From the NCBI GenBank assembly GCA_963971425.1, contig OZ020514.1, forward strand, positions 26,152,602 through 26,216,601: a stretch of DNA of 64,000 nt, given 5' to 3'. Under the pieces are notes generated by a model. It saw only the letters and a program-made list of their open reading frames with translations. It ran no database searches and had not been told where the DNA came from. Positions 24,364 to 34,854 of the stretch are shown piece by piece. Position numbers and translations under genes: made by a program. Position 1 is the first letter of the stretch. Each line of letters opens with the position of its first letter. This DNA is from Bryoerythrophyllum caledonicum (Eukaryota; Streptophyta; Bryopsida; Pottiales; Pottiaceae).

Positions 24364-25020
24364 CACACATTCAGCTCGAGTCGAGCTGAATGTGTTGGTC
24401 ATGAGGATATTCTGTGATTAATGAAGAGCAACATCCTCAGAATGTGGCTGGAACTTGGAAGGCGAGAGTTCAATAGCAATTTTAGTTGCACATTCAACTG
24501 GAGTCCAGCTGATTGTGCACGACGTGAGGAGATAATGTAATCAATGTAGAGTAGCTACCCTAAGAGTGTTGCTTGAACTTGGAAGGCGTGAGTTCAACAA
24601 CAATTTCAGTTACACATTCAGCTCGACTTGAGATGAATGTACGCGGCGTGAGGACTTCATGTGATCAATGTAGAGTAGCAAACTCAGAATGTTTCTCGAA
24701 CTTAGAATGCGAGAGTTCATCAACAATTTCAGCTGCACATTCAACTCGAGTCGAGCTGATTGTGCACGAGGTTCGGGCATCATGTGATAAAAGGATAACA
24801 ACAACCATAGAATGTCTTGAGGAACTTAGAAAATAAAAGAAAAAATTCAATTCCCATTGCACATTCAAATGGAGTCGAGATGATTGTGTACGATGTTAGG
24901 ACTCCTCTAGAACGCCGTAGAATACCACCCGCAGAATGTAGGTTGAACTTCGAAGGTGAGGGTTCATCAGATGTTGCCATGGCACATTCTTCTCGAGTAG
25001 AGCTAAATATGCATGATCGC
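24364..25020. repeat. six-unit tandem array, about 122 bp per unit, one A palindrome each
   Basis: Palindromes at 24364-24394, 24488-24520, 24612-24642, 24733-24766, 24859-24890 and 24982-25012, so the spacing is 121-126 bp. Between them recur GAACTTGGAAGGCG.GAGTTC, AACAATTTCAG and GATCAATGTAGAGTAGC. The first palindrome is perfect: arms CACATTCAGCTCGA / TCGAGCTGAATGTG around one G. Later ones carry mismatches. It lies directly upstream of the DUF7869 gene. Confidence 0.85.
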
Positions 25021-25207
25021 AGGACATCATTCGTTCACTTGAATTATATTGGTATTTGAGAGCTGGGATTAGCCAGCTATTCCCGTTGCACAATTAATTT
25101 GAATTCTTCTGATTATTCACATCAGCCACTATTAAATTTTCAGTAGTATATTAGTGAGTACAGTTCACTTCAATACTAATGTGAATATGGATATGGTTTT
25201 TGCTTTC

Positions 25208-25236
25208 CACATTATGCTCGAATCGAGCTAAATGTG
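25208..25236. repeat. A-type palindrome upstream of DUF7869 gene
   Basis: Arms CACATTATGCTCGA / TCGAGCTAAATGTG around one base. A weaker copy follows at about 25336-25364. Confidence 0.7.
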
Positions 25237-25470
25237 CATCCTTCAATACTCCATCCTCCTTGCCCTCAAATTAAAGAGGCTTCACTCTCATAGTTCATCC
25301 ATTGGAGCATGGACAAATCATGCATTATCTATTGACAATCACCTCAAGTCGAGCTGAATGCGCCATTGAACTAGATTATTTCGTCTACACTAATGCCGTC
25401 TCTATATGCTCTGGCAGATTTGAGATGGTGAGTTCAAGCACTGCTAGCTTCATCGGCAAATTCAATTCCA

Positions 25471-26850
25471 ATGATCGAAATCAAGTTAGACGTTCATAGA
25501 CAACTCTGTGTTGACAGCAATGGTCGAAATGTTGTCACCCGGGAGGGAATTGACGTCTGCCCGGCTGCCTGGCAACATATCATGGGCGTCAACGAGACCT
25601 CGTTCTATATGTATGCGAGAGACGCAGCTGCTGGTGTTGCTACTCAACCACATGATAATACTGGCTTAAAGAAACCTAGACATCACACAATTGTCGCCAC
25701 TGCCGCTTTGCGCGTCATCCTTAATAGGAACGCCGACCACATGCCTCATAAGACTCGAGTACTTCCGTCTGGTGAGAAGGTTGTTGCAAAGATTCTACCT
25801 TCAAATTTCAAGTGGAAAGACCAAATCCCTCTGCTTGACTCTCATTTAGCAGATTGCGGACTTCCACCGATATCGACTTCTGGACTCAAAAAGGTGAGAC
25901 AGGTCCACTTTCTTGATTTCAATGCAAAACGGCCTGAAGATAATTTTGCACGATGCTCTTTTTTTGATGATTGCCAAACCCAAAGGAAGTTACATCGGCC
26001 TGGAACTCAGGCCGCTTTGGTATCGCAGCAAAAGTTGAACACCCACTTGGATTCCGCAATGGCCCATCGGAAGTTGTATTATTCCAATCGATACCGTTCT
26101 CAGGTATCGCTTGATGAATGTCTCACCATTATGCATGATAAGATGGATCACTCCAAGACTGCCTCGCCTGCCCTTTCTCACAAGATCAAGCATGTCGACA
26201 GCCTTACGCAATTACCAATTTCAATAACAGGAATGCTTGCACATGGTCATAGAGACATTCGTTATGCTCATTATGGCTTAGATATTTATTCGCATGATGT
26301 CAATTACACTGTCGCTTCTTTTGCCAAGCTGTTGCATGATTTGGAACAAGCCCCGAAGGCTTCTAGTCGAGACTTGTTTGAAGGATCCGGGAGGACTGCA
26401 TTGTTCCGTGTTGTGTTGCACGGTGCCAAGGATGCGTGTGTGCCTGCACTACCCGAGGTTTATGTGAATTACATGCTAGTTGGACACACTCATGATGACA
26501 TTGATGCGTTATTTGGTCGATGGAGTATGGCATTGAAGAGGGAGAATTTCCTTACCGTTCCTTTGCTGATGAAATCATTTATGGAGATTGAAGCAGTTCC
26601 AAGAGTTCCACACCTTATTGAAGAAGTTCCAGACTTCAAGTCCTTCATTAGTGATGGAATTTTAGTTGGAGACGAAGTGCTTTGGAGTCACTCAAAGGCT
26701 CACCAGCTCAAATTCTACGTTGATTGTAATGGATGCCCGGTACTGAAGTATAAGATTCTGTGCCATAGTGATAATTGGCTTCCGCAAGATGGAGGAATCA
26801 AGTTGTGGAAAGAGGATTCCATTCTAATAGTAAATTTAACCAATCTTTGA
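25471..26850 (+). pseudogene. DUF7869-like element protein, N-terminal part
   Basis: A 459-codon frame free of stops; the true start could be further upstream. N-terminal VC..AW..IMGV and MPHKTRVLPS, then IMHDKMDHSKT, ITGMLAHGHRD, VGHTHDDIDALFGRWS, PHLIEEVPDFK and GGIKLW, all collinear with 6279-7782. Relative to that copy about 45 residues are missing in frame just before VYVNYMLVGHTH, including the LDDATRDNKNRY block. The family similarity ends at about 26810; the rest of the protein resumes at 34855, so the gene is split by about 8 kb of element A. All 15 or so Gln codons here are CAA or CAG. Confidence 0.65.
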
Positions 26851-26994
26851 AAATTTAAGCTAGCCATACATGTAGCCAAACGAACAAAAATACAAGTAAT
26901 ATATCACACGATAGATTCGCATGAATATCTTAACTAAAATTACCAAGACAGTTGGTAATCTACGTAGTAAACCATAAAATGCGACCCACTAATT

Positions 26995-27453
26995 GCATGT
27001 TTAGCTCGACCCAAGTTAAATGTGCATAATACGAAGGACAATGGCATCATTCAAAAATATTAACAGACTGCAATCAAAAGCATGAGACCACTGCACCCTC
27101 AAACAGAAATTTGAGATTCAACTCAATCCGAGTTGAATATGAATGTCAACATTGTGCTCACATATGACTATCTAAGAGTGTGAAAGCCAAACCTCTGGAA
27201 AAAAAATTTACGATTATTTACTTATCGGTAAAGTCGAATGAGTACTAATCGTAAAATCACCTTGAGATAAATAATCTAAACAATAGATCATATAATGAGA
27301 TCCTCATCTTGCACATACAGCTCGACCCGAGCTGAATGTGCATGAAAGAAAGTCCTTTTTATTAATCAAAAATATAAAGAGACTGCAGAGAAAAGCAACA
27401 TTACACTAAATCCACAAACAGAAATTACAAATTCAACTCTAACCGAGTTGAAT
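26995..27453. repeat. four A-type palindromes, inner end of right arm
   Basis: 26995-27026, 27116-27138, 27310-27342 and 27431-27453, the mirror copies of 18713-18744, 18601-18623, 18397-18429 and 18286-18308. The inverted-repeat boundary lies inside the first. Confidence 0.75.
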
Positions 27454-30370
27454 ATGAATGTTAACATTGAGCACAAAGATGCCAATCTGAAGTTGTAAAA
27501 CAAAAGAGAAGCTGGCATTGTAAAATTGAAGCCTGCAATGAGGTTGAGGAGCACTTGGCACTGCTCGACAAGTTCTACGCGCCTTCCAACGTTGCAATTG
27601 AAATAGTTGACGGGAACGACTCTTCAATGGGACCACTCTAAGAAATTCTAGAATCCCAACGGCATGAGGGGTGGTCCTTACAAAACCTCCCAACAACAAA
27701 CACCTTGGCCCTGGTACACAAATGGGTGGGTGAAAAAAATTACCTTGCACCTGCGTTGTTAGACCCAGTCCTCGATGTGGACCACCAAGACAAATGGGTT
27801 GTACTGAAGTGTCAATCACAAACGACCCAAAAGTTTGTATACTGCATTATGATTGACAGCACCAGTCAGTTCTTTAGCCCCGCTCCGCTGCTCTTCAGTC
27901 TAGAAAACACAATCTTCACATCATTGCTAAAGGGACTTGAAGAGTTGTAGGATCAGAAGTTTTGGGTAACGGCCAATGGACTTCCACTGCGCGCAAAAGC
28001 ATTGACTTCAAAGTTGTGGACTAAAGTTTTCCAGTTGATGACAATGAGTCGCTGAAACACGGAACTTCTCAACCTCAATGGAGCCAGGTGAAGTATCTCT
28101 CAGAATTGAGAGTTAATCGAATATCAGTCAAGGCTCGACTGGGAGGAAGACCTCACGCCCAAGCGGAAGTAACCTACGCGGCTCACGTCTAGGAGAGGCT
28201 GCAAAGCCGAGACAACCTAGGCGTTCAGTTGCCACTGGCGCTCAGCGTCGGAAACCAGCACGTAGACAGGAGAAACCCTAGCAGTAACGCAGAGCAATAC
28301 GGAGGTCAGCATTGCTTCTACGTTGACGAGTATACCAACGCAAGTGAGGCCGGGCGACACCATCGATTACGAGAATGCCACGGTCGTCTACGAGAAGTTC
28401 TGGGCGGAATGCCAAGATTGCTTCGTCTTCCCAAACCAAGCCAAGCGTGAGATCGACATCAACCAGATGTCGAATGCTCCCGTTGATTGGACTATCTAGG
28501 CTATAGAGCAGAAGGGCGTGGAGTCCATGAAGAACTACTTGATCAACATGCCTCACAAGTCGGCGAAACAAACATTGTGCATGATTCCCGACACACTTGT
28601 ACAGCCCACAGGTGATTGGGAAGATATCGGGAAGATGAACTTCAAGATCATCAATGGAAAACACAGTGTTGCGGCGAGCAAGGCAATGATCACTGAGAAG
28701 AAGGTACCGGAGACAATCCTTTGCCACTTTTGAACGTCGGACTACCTTGTGGTGTGGTTTCTGGACAAGGAGAAGCTGAGAAGAATTTCAGCGTTCTACA
28801 ACCACGTCAACCACTTCTCAATTTTCAAGCCGTCGTGGGCCACGAACATCCTCAGTGCCCGACCGATCTGGCTCAATTTGGGGCGTCCGACACCACCCAA
28901 GCCACAGAATACTCCCGGTGGTCATGGTTGCAATTCCCTGAACAATAAGAAGTAGAGGGTAAGTTGTCTACATTCAGCTCGAGTTGAGCTGATTATAAAT
29001 ATGTTAGTTTCCATAATTCCTATTTACATGTTGAACTGATATAATGCTTATTCTTCAGATGCAAGTTGTAGCTAGTTAGATAGATTTATTAATATTGTTG
29101 ACATACATGTTCAGCTCAACTCGAGCTAAACATGCTTCCAAGTGCATGCTGTTTAGTTTCCGGAATCTGACATGTTGTGAAATAGCAGGAATTCATCGAA
29201 GCACTTCAGCTTTGATTTGCATGTATCGATGTGAACTCGAATATAAGGTCGGCTCGAAAGAAGAACAAGAGCGATGCTCTTGACCTTCACAACGAAGTGA
29301 AGATCATCACCTGTTCCGGCGACACTTATGCTCTCTGGAGCGAGTTCATATCGACATACGCGTAGGGCGAGCTGATTGATGTCGACTCACTAGATCTCCG
29401 CAAGATGAAGGACAAGTCTTCTTGGAAAGCTGCGAAGGATGGGGTGCTCAACCGGGAATTCTTCAGGTGGCTCCGCAACATGTCGGAGTCCGATCACTCG
29501 AAGATGCTTCTCCACATCCTGGATCGCGGCAGAGAAAAGCGGACACATCGATGGCCAAAGCTGGTGATCAAGCAGCCTACTTCAGTGCTGGAGAGCTACT
29601 ACACTGTGAAGGAGTAGGTTGAGGGGCGCAAGAAAAAGCAGCTAGTCAGGAGGGAGTTATGCAGAATCAAACCCTTCCTTGCTTTCTTTGACGCCGCAGG
29701 AATCTTCAGACCGGACGGCTGGAAGTAGTTCAAGAAGGATTACTTCGTTTGGTCAGCAACAATGCGCGTCTTGCTCGAGCAATCGGGGAAGATCTTCTTC
29801 ACGGAAGGGAAGATGCTCAGGAGCAAGAACAAGAAGGCCAAAGAGCTCTCTCCCTACGCGAAGGCCTTCTTCAAACAGGTTTTGGAGAAGCGGTCCAGCT
29901 TCATGAAGCGTGTTGAGTCAGCATTTTTCCGGAAGTACAATGCGGCCACAAATACGCTCGGGCAGTGGCCCGCAAACTCCTGGCCGACAGATTCACATGT
30001 TCGATTGGGGGTGATCGACTTCCGCTTCCTCCCAGATTATACGCGGAGGGCGACAATCGGGGTGTTGAACCCCTTCTTCACAGACTTCATGAAGACGTTG
30101 AAGAGTGGAGGAATGCCGGGCCTCACGCAACCAAAGGTCTGGATCTGGATATGCGGTGACCATGAGGCCAAGGTCTAGGCATTTGCTGAGCTTGCGAATT
30201 CAACGTGGGTCGAACATTACGAGAAGTGCGTGACATCTTATGTTTAGGGGAAGTACGAGCGCTTGGGCGACGTGGGGGTAGGCAGCAAGCCATTGAAGGA
30301 GCTTGTCAAGATGATTTGAATCACCCAGAAGGCTGGGAATGAGTACAATAGAGTTTGCGACGAGTTCAAG
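27000..30370 (+). repeat. right arm of 3,371-bp inverted repeat
   Basis: Near-identical reverse complement of 15369-18739 with equal length and only about three observed substitutions. The spacer between the arms is 8,260 bp. The arm contains exon 1, intron 1 and most of exon 2 of the ParB/methyltransferase-like gene, and its outer edge cuts exon 2 at GACGAGTTCAAG. Confidence 0.9.
28969..29134. repeat. two A-type palindromes inside intron 1 of the ParB-like gene
   Basis: 28969-28996 and 29106-29134, inside the intron bounded by the GTAAGT donor at 28959 and the acceptor ending 29188. Arms CATGTTCAGCTCAA / TCGAGCTAAACATG in the second. Confidence 0.8.
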
Positions 30371-30602
30371 TCGCCGAATCATGCCGCCAATGATAAGACT
30401 CGCAAGTACCGGGAGCAAGATTTACGCGTGATCAATGGAGAGCTTACAATGGAGTTCTACTTCTTCATACTTGGAATGTTGTGCAAGCCAGGGGATGTCA
30501 TCTTTTCAGCGTTCGGCGGATCAAAAATCATTATTGGAGCAGTGGTAAGTGCTTCTGAATTTTTCTTATTTTGTCGTTGTTATCTACCGTATCATTCAAT
30601 TG

Positions 30603-30677
30603 TCAAATCAGCTCGACTCGAGTTAAACATGCAGCGTGGATTTAAGTGCTACATGATTAGCTCAACTTAAGCTGATT
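30603..30677. repeat. two A-type palindromes inside intron 2 of the ParB-like gene
   Basis: 30603-30631 (AATCAGCTCGA / TCGAGTTAAAC) and 30656-30677 (ATTAGCTCAA / TTAAGCTGATT), 55-130 nt before the acceptor at about 30732. Confidence 0.75.
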
Positions 30678-31199
30678 CTGCTTGGTCGTTGCCTTATAAT
30701 TGAATTCTTACATCTGTCTGAAATGTCTACAGCTGAATGCTCTGCAGATATTTAGTATCTGCGAAAACAGCGTTAGCGCTGCATATGCTGCAAAGGCGCG
30801 CATGGCCTTGATGCTCGAGAAGGTCGACTTGGTCGAGGGAGGGTATCATGTTGACGTCAAGAAGTACCCTTACGAACCTCCTGCCAAGGATATGGAGCTC
30901 ATGGTCGATGACGATGAAGAAAAGGTTTCGCTTGAATCGGAACCGGAAGAAGGTCACAATGGAGACCAGTTTGTGGTGGATGAGGATATTTCTGCCAGAG
31001 CTACTTTGCCTGGAGGCAGTGTCGACCTTGTTGATTCTGATGACGACAACAAGGACGATGATGTTCGTCCGCTTACTCCTGCTTGGACCCAACAATCAGT
31101 AGATGAGGGTGGGCCATTCCACTAGACTGTCGTTGATGTATCGGACGACTCTTTAGAGGATGGCGGCAGACCATGTTCAATACGTGTAGTCGCGTCCCC

Positions 31200-31861
31200 C
31201 TCTAGGTGGCTCTCCCGCGTTTGTGGAGGATCTAGTGCATCGACTCCTGCTGCAAGAGCAGGAGCATGCGGTGGCACAGGCGGCCGCGCTTAGAAGGGCG
31301 GAAGTTGCCATCAAGCGGCACGACGAACTCATCGCTTAGCAGGTTCAGTTAGCAGAGGAGCGCCGACGCGAGCTGCTAGTGATTCAAGCCAAGCACTATA
31401 AGGCTGAGCTGAAGAGGTACAAGGCGCTCATGATGGCTAAGATGCAGTCAATGTTTGCGCACTATAATACAAGAGTCCAACTAACTGTTGGCATAGCAAC
31501 TTCAGTTGCTGAGGGCCATGCACTTCACATTGCCGTTTTGGAGCCTCCGACCGCAACATCTCGCGATCTCCAGGATACTACGATGGAGATGAATTCGGCT
31601 AATGCCCTGAGCGCCCTTCTAGTCACGCCAATGATGGATCTAGGCGACCATCCGCTTCAAGCTTTAAGCTTCTCCGGCGGCGCCTCCCCCATTGCTCGAT
31701 GTTGTTGCTCCCCTGCCTCCTCCTCCGCCCGTCGACAAGGCTGCCATCCGAGACCTCCAAATAATGGAAGCCAGCCCTTCCGAAGTTGTAGGCGACTATC
31801 GGTCACAAGCTTCTCTCGCCCGAGGAACGCTAGAGTACTCATCAGGTGGTCATCGAAATGA
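31200..31861 (+). pseudogene. element A coiled-coil region
   Basis: Follows the acidic linker after an apparent frameshift near 31200. The frame reads FVEDLVHRLLLQEQEHAVAQ, then AEVAIKRHDELIA, TAG, QVQLAEERRRELL and AELKRYKALMMAKMQSMF: a long heptad-rich helix rich in Glu, Arg, Leu and Gln, typical of a coiled coil. It then passes into Ala/Pro-rich sequence and ends at TGA 31859-31861. It sits between the methyltransferase-like and phosphatase-like parts and may be part of the same polypeptide. Confidence 0.4.
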
Positions 31862-31942
31862 GTAGTAGTAATTATTTTTTAGTATACATTTTGTCGTTGT
31901 CCATTGTGTCTTGTTGGTTCAAAGTTTGGGTAGTTGTCCATT

Positions 31943-32054
31943 ACATAATCAGCTCGGTTTGAGTTGATCATGTATAGGACCACATGTGATGATTCACCTG
32001 ATACCAATTAGATAGAAAGAGTGCATGTTCAACTCGTCTCGAGTTGAACATGCA
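31943..32054. repeat. two A-type palindromes between coiled-coil and phosphatase exons
   Basis: 31943-31972 (ACATAATCAGCTC / GAGTTGATCATGT) and 32022-32054 (arms TGCATGTTCAACTCG / CGAGTTGAACATGCA around TCT). The second is a perfect 15-bp stem with outer arms different from the CACATTC type. Confidence 0.8.
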
Positions 32055-32439
32055 TTATTGTGCATGTTTATATTCACCGGATATCGATTGTTTGAGCCGC
32101 AAATCATGTGGATTAGTGCTAATTTCCTCAAGGATCAGACCCCAACAGAGTTTCGGATTTCCCATAGGGTTTGCTATATTTAGAGGTCAACTCCTACTTC
32201 CCCGAATCTTGTGCAGTCTGGGAGCCGGTCGCTTTCATTGCGGGGGGTCAAGACACTTGAAGTATGCAAATATGTCTCCAACTCCCTTTTGGTTTTGTGA
32301 GAACCCTTGCTAGCTTGTCTGCTTTTGTGTCTAATGAGTGAATAATTAGTAACACGTTACGTCCGTCTCTTTCCTATCTGCTCTCCCTCCGGTCGGCGGG
32401 TCTTCATCGGGCGCCCGTAGGCCTGTACCCGATGTTCCT

Positions 32440-33190
32440 CGAACGGCTCCTAGAGTTTTGGAACCTTGGTTGAACATTGTATTCAACCTGAACGATATCT
32501 TATGCGCATGTGAGGATTTCAGTTCTAGAGCGGTTGGCCTAAAATTCAATACAACAAGTGCGCCGCAGTCTACAACTATTCCAGCCCATGTTCGCCCAAA
32601 GCTTGTTTGGGTGCGTCCGGGTTGCAATGCGTTTTTGTAAGCTCTTTCGAAGTTTGCGACAATATATGTGTGGAGCTCGATGAAATTGAGCACCACTCTG
32701 GTAGTGACCAGATACCTCTTAAAAAATGTCACCTCTCCGAAGGTCATTCATGGATAGGAACATTGTACTTTAATCGCCACGTCTGTGACAAACAAGGTAC
32801 CTCAAATCTTGAAGGTAAAGGGCACGAACAAGGAGGTATTTTTGAAGACACTATCTAAGAGATTCTTCTTGAAGTATGGGGATTTTTTCACAAAAGAGAA
32901 TACAATTATTGTCGACAACAGTCCCATTAAGCATGTTCTAATTGATCCTGATAATGTGCTTCATTAGTACGCGTGGTCATATAAGGGGGATGGTTGGCAG
33001 GATAGTTTCCTCCTCGATGTCTTGCTCCCCTGGCTGCGCAAGCTGTACAAGAGTGCAGACTTAGGTCCCTCGAAGTTTCGGGTGGAGAATCAGTTAGGTC
33101 TTGCTTTGCTTACCGCAAACCCGTATAGCCCAGAGTACGTAGAGCTAATTAGCGCCATTGAGAAGTCCAATGGTCTCTCATGGCAGTAGC
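32440..33190 (+). pseudogene. element A NLI/FCP1-like (HAD) phosphatase domain
   Basis: Motifs in FCP1/SCP order: FNLNDILC (normally DxDx[T/G]), VRPGCNAFL, IYVWSSMK (normally WSS), VFLKTLSKRF and NTIIVDNSP (normally DDS), followed by FLLDVLLPWLRKL. TAA, TAG and TAG interrupt the frame near 32638, 32749 and 32965 without a frameshift. The nucleophilic Asp is Asn and the second Asp of the DD pair is Asn, so it is probably a pseudophosphatase. The same domain follows the methyltransferase-like part in elements B and C. Confidence 0.6.
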
Positions 33191-33351
33191 TAGTTGGACA
33201 ATAATTATTAGCGACACCACCATGTTGTAAACATTGTGTAAAAAATTTGTAATGAAAGTGGTTGGTGTCTTTTTTTAAAACATGTCCTTGTCATTTGATG
33301 ATGGTTTGTTTCTTGGATTTCTTTGTAAGCATTAGTTCATCATTTTCTCAG

Positions 33352-33669
33352 GAAAATTATTGTACTGCCTCCGTGGATTCAATTCTCAAATCTGAAGCCT
33401 GTGAACTTTCTATCAAGAACAAATGGAATCTGTTGTTTTCCGCTGCTACAGCTCATTCAACGATGGACTACTCCAAAGCACCACTCAACGATGAAGAGGT
33501 GAACAGCCCGCCAACAAAGTTACGTATTGCTTCCCTGAGCTCACCTTCTCCTCTTCAACCTCGTCGTATGTTTGCGTCTCCCGAAAATGAAAGTGGATGG
33601 GCGATTGGAGGTCAACAAGTTGCATTCGAGGATGATGAGGCGCCGACCCCCCCTCGTCGTTGCATGTAA
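33352..33669 (+). CDS. element A C-terminal tail exon
   Basis: Opens after TTTTCTCAG at 33351 and ends TAA 33667-33669. DYSKAPLNDEEVNSPP and SSPSPLQPRRM match the element C tail (FSKQ, TAG, VNDGVVDSPP, FPSPLKRI). Ser/Pro-rich, no known domain. Confidence 0.45.
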   Translation, partial: ENYCTASVDSILKSEACELSIKNKWNLLFSAATAHSTMDYSKAPLNDEEVNSPPTKLRIASLSSPSPLQPRRMFASPENESGWAIGGQQVAFEDDEAPTPPRRCM

Positions 33670-33717
33670 AGCACATCCCGCCCCCCTCCGCACACCAGGT
33701 TGCTTGTAGATACACAC

Positions 33718-34600
33718 AATCAGCTCGGATAGAGCTGATTATGCAAGGTTTGCGTGCACTTCTGTTAATGCGTAGCTTTTTCTCTGATGGCACGCCCCAG
33801 CCCTAGAATCTAAGGTTGTTGTCGCAAGACCCTCTTCCATTGACATGTGCGCAAAGGTATCCGGCAGGCTTAATGTCCTTGTGCGTGGTGTTGGTGTTGA
33901 TCATTTGGGGTCCGATCTTCTCTCGTCCCATGAGATCGCACCTGGTTCAACCAAGGTTTGTTACGCATTGTTTTGAATGGGATATATATTTACGTATTCA
34001 ACTCCATTCGAGATGATCATGCTTACCAGACTTGCATCAAACTCTCAAATCCCGTCGTGCCATTGTATTATTCAATGAAATATCTTCGTGGTGCTCACTT
34101 GTGATGGTTGCCTTAATTGCATATTCACCTCCGTTCGAGCTAATTCTTTGTTCTATTATTCTAGGTTCCACACGTCGAGCATCCCAGTCCTTCTTTGTGT
34201 GAGCCCTTTCAAGGTTCTCATTTGAATGCAAGGTCGGAACCGCCACGTCCTCAACTCGTTTCAAGGAAGAGTAGAGAGAATAGAACAACATCATCAGCTC
34301 CATCTCGTCGCCACTCTGTTCCACAGCCTAAGTCTTTTGAACGTAAGAAAGGATGGTCCATTGTTTTAGGGAATTTGTTACTTGCCGATAATTTGAGCCG
34401 TTGATCAGCAATGTTGTGGGCATGTTTAGATGCTCTAGGGGATGCGGATAATGCTTCAATTTAGATAGGAGATGCGTAAGATTGGTTTTTTCTTGTAGTG
34501 CGACATTTGTGATCGGTATTGCAAATATTCTTCCATATAAGTGCTCATGAATTTGAGTTTAGTGTGATGAAGCTGCTAATTAGCTCGATTAGAGCTGAAT
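33718..34600. repeat. four A-type palindromes downstream of the A tail exon
   Basis: 33718-33740 (AATCAGCTC / GAGCTGATT), 33996-34020, 34121-34147 (degenerate) and 34579-34600 (ATTAGCTCGA / AGAGCTGAAT). Between 33670 and 34840 no other coding exon is convincing. Confidence 0.65.
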
Positions 34601-34854
34601 TTCCTAACGCTCAGACATATGTATGTATTTCTGGGTTACACACTACTCAATAAAAGAAGTGATAAGAGAACATTCTTTCATTTACTTTCCATTCTCTATC
34701 GTAGGAAAAGTGTATATTCCTTCTTTATTTAAGCATTTACGTTGTTTATGTATTATGTGCATGTTTAGCTCTGTCCATTCACATCTGGTCTCCAACATAA
34801 GAGTGCGCATATACCTTTCAAAGTTCCCGAAATCTCCCAATTTAATGAATATGG

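Larger units (their letters stand above)
27543..31125 (+). pseudogene. element A ParB-like plus DNA-methyltransferase-like protein
   Basis: Exon 1 about 27543-28958 (donor GTAAGT), exon 2 29189-30544 (acceptor GCAG, donor GTAAGT), exon 3 from about 30733; both junctions are phase 0. Exon 1 holds an N-terminal domain shared with element C and a ParB-like segment (INGKHSVAASKAM, then LRRISAFYNHVN and ARPIWLNLGRP). Exon 2 ends in a methyltransferase-like fold: LKSGG, PKVWIWICGDH, then GDVIFSAFGGSKIIIGAV, resembling motif I of N6/N4 DNA methyltransferases. The catalytic DPPY-type motif is not evident. Exon 3 continues AAYAAKARMALMLE and an acidic linker. About 19 in-frame stops (mostly TAG) but no frameshift in exons 1 and 2. 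Assignment to ParB and methyltransferase is by motif reading only. Confidence 0.5.

Noticed and set aside
24364..25020. CRISPR-like regular repeats
   Set aside because: The inter-palindrome segments are themselves repeated, the unit is about 122 bp, the palindromes are imperfect, and the context is eukaryotic with no cas genes. It is a tandem satellite-like array.
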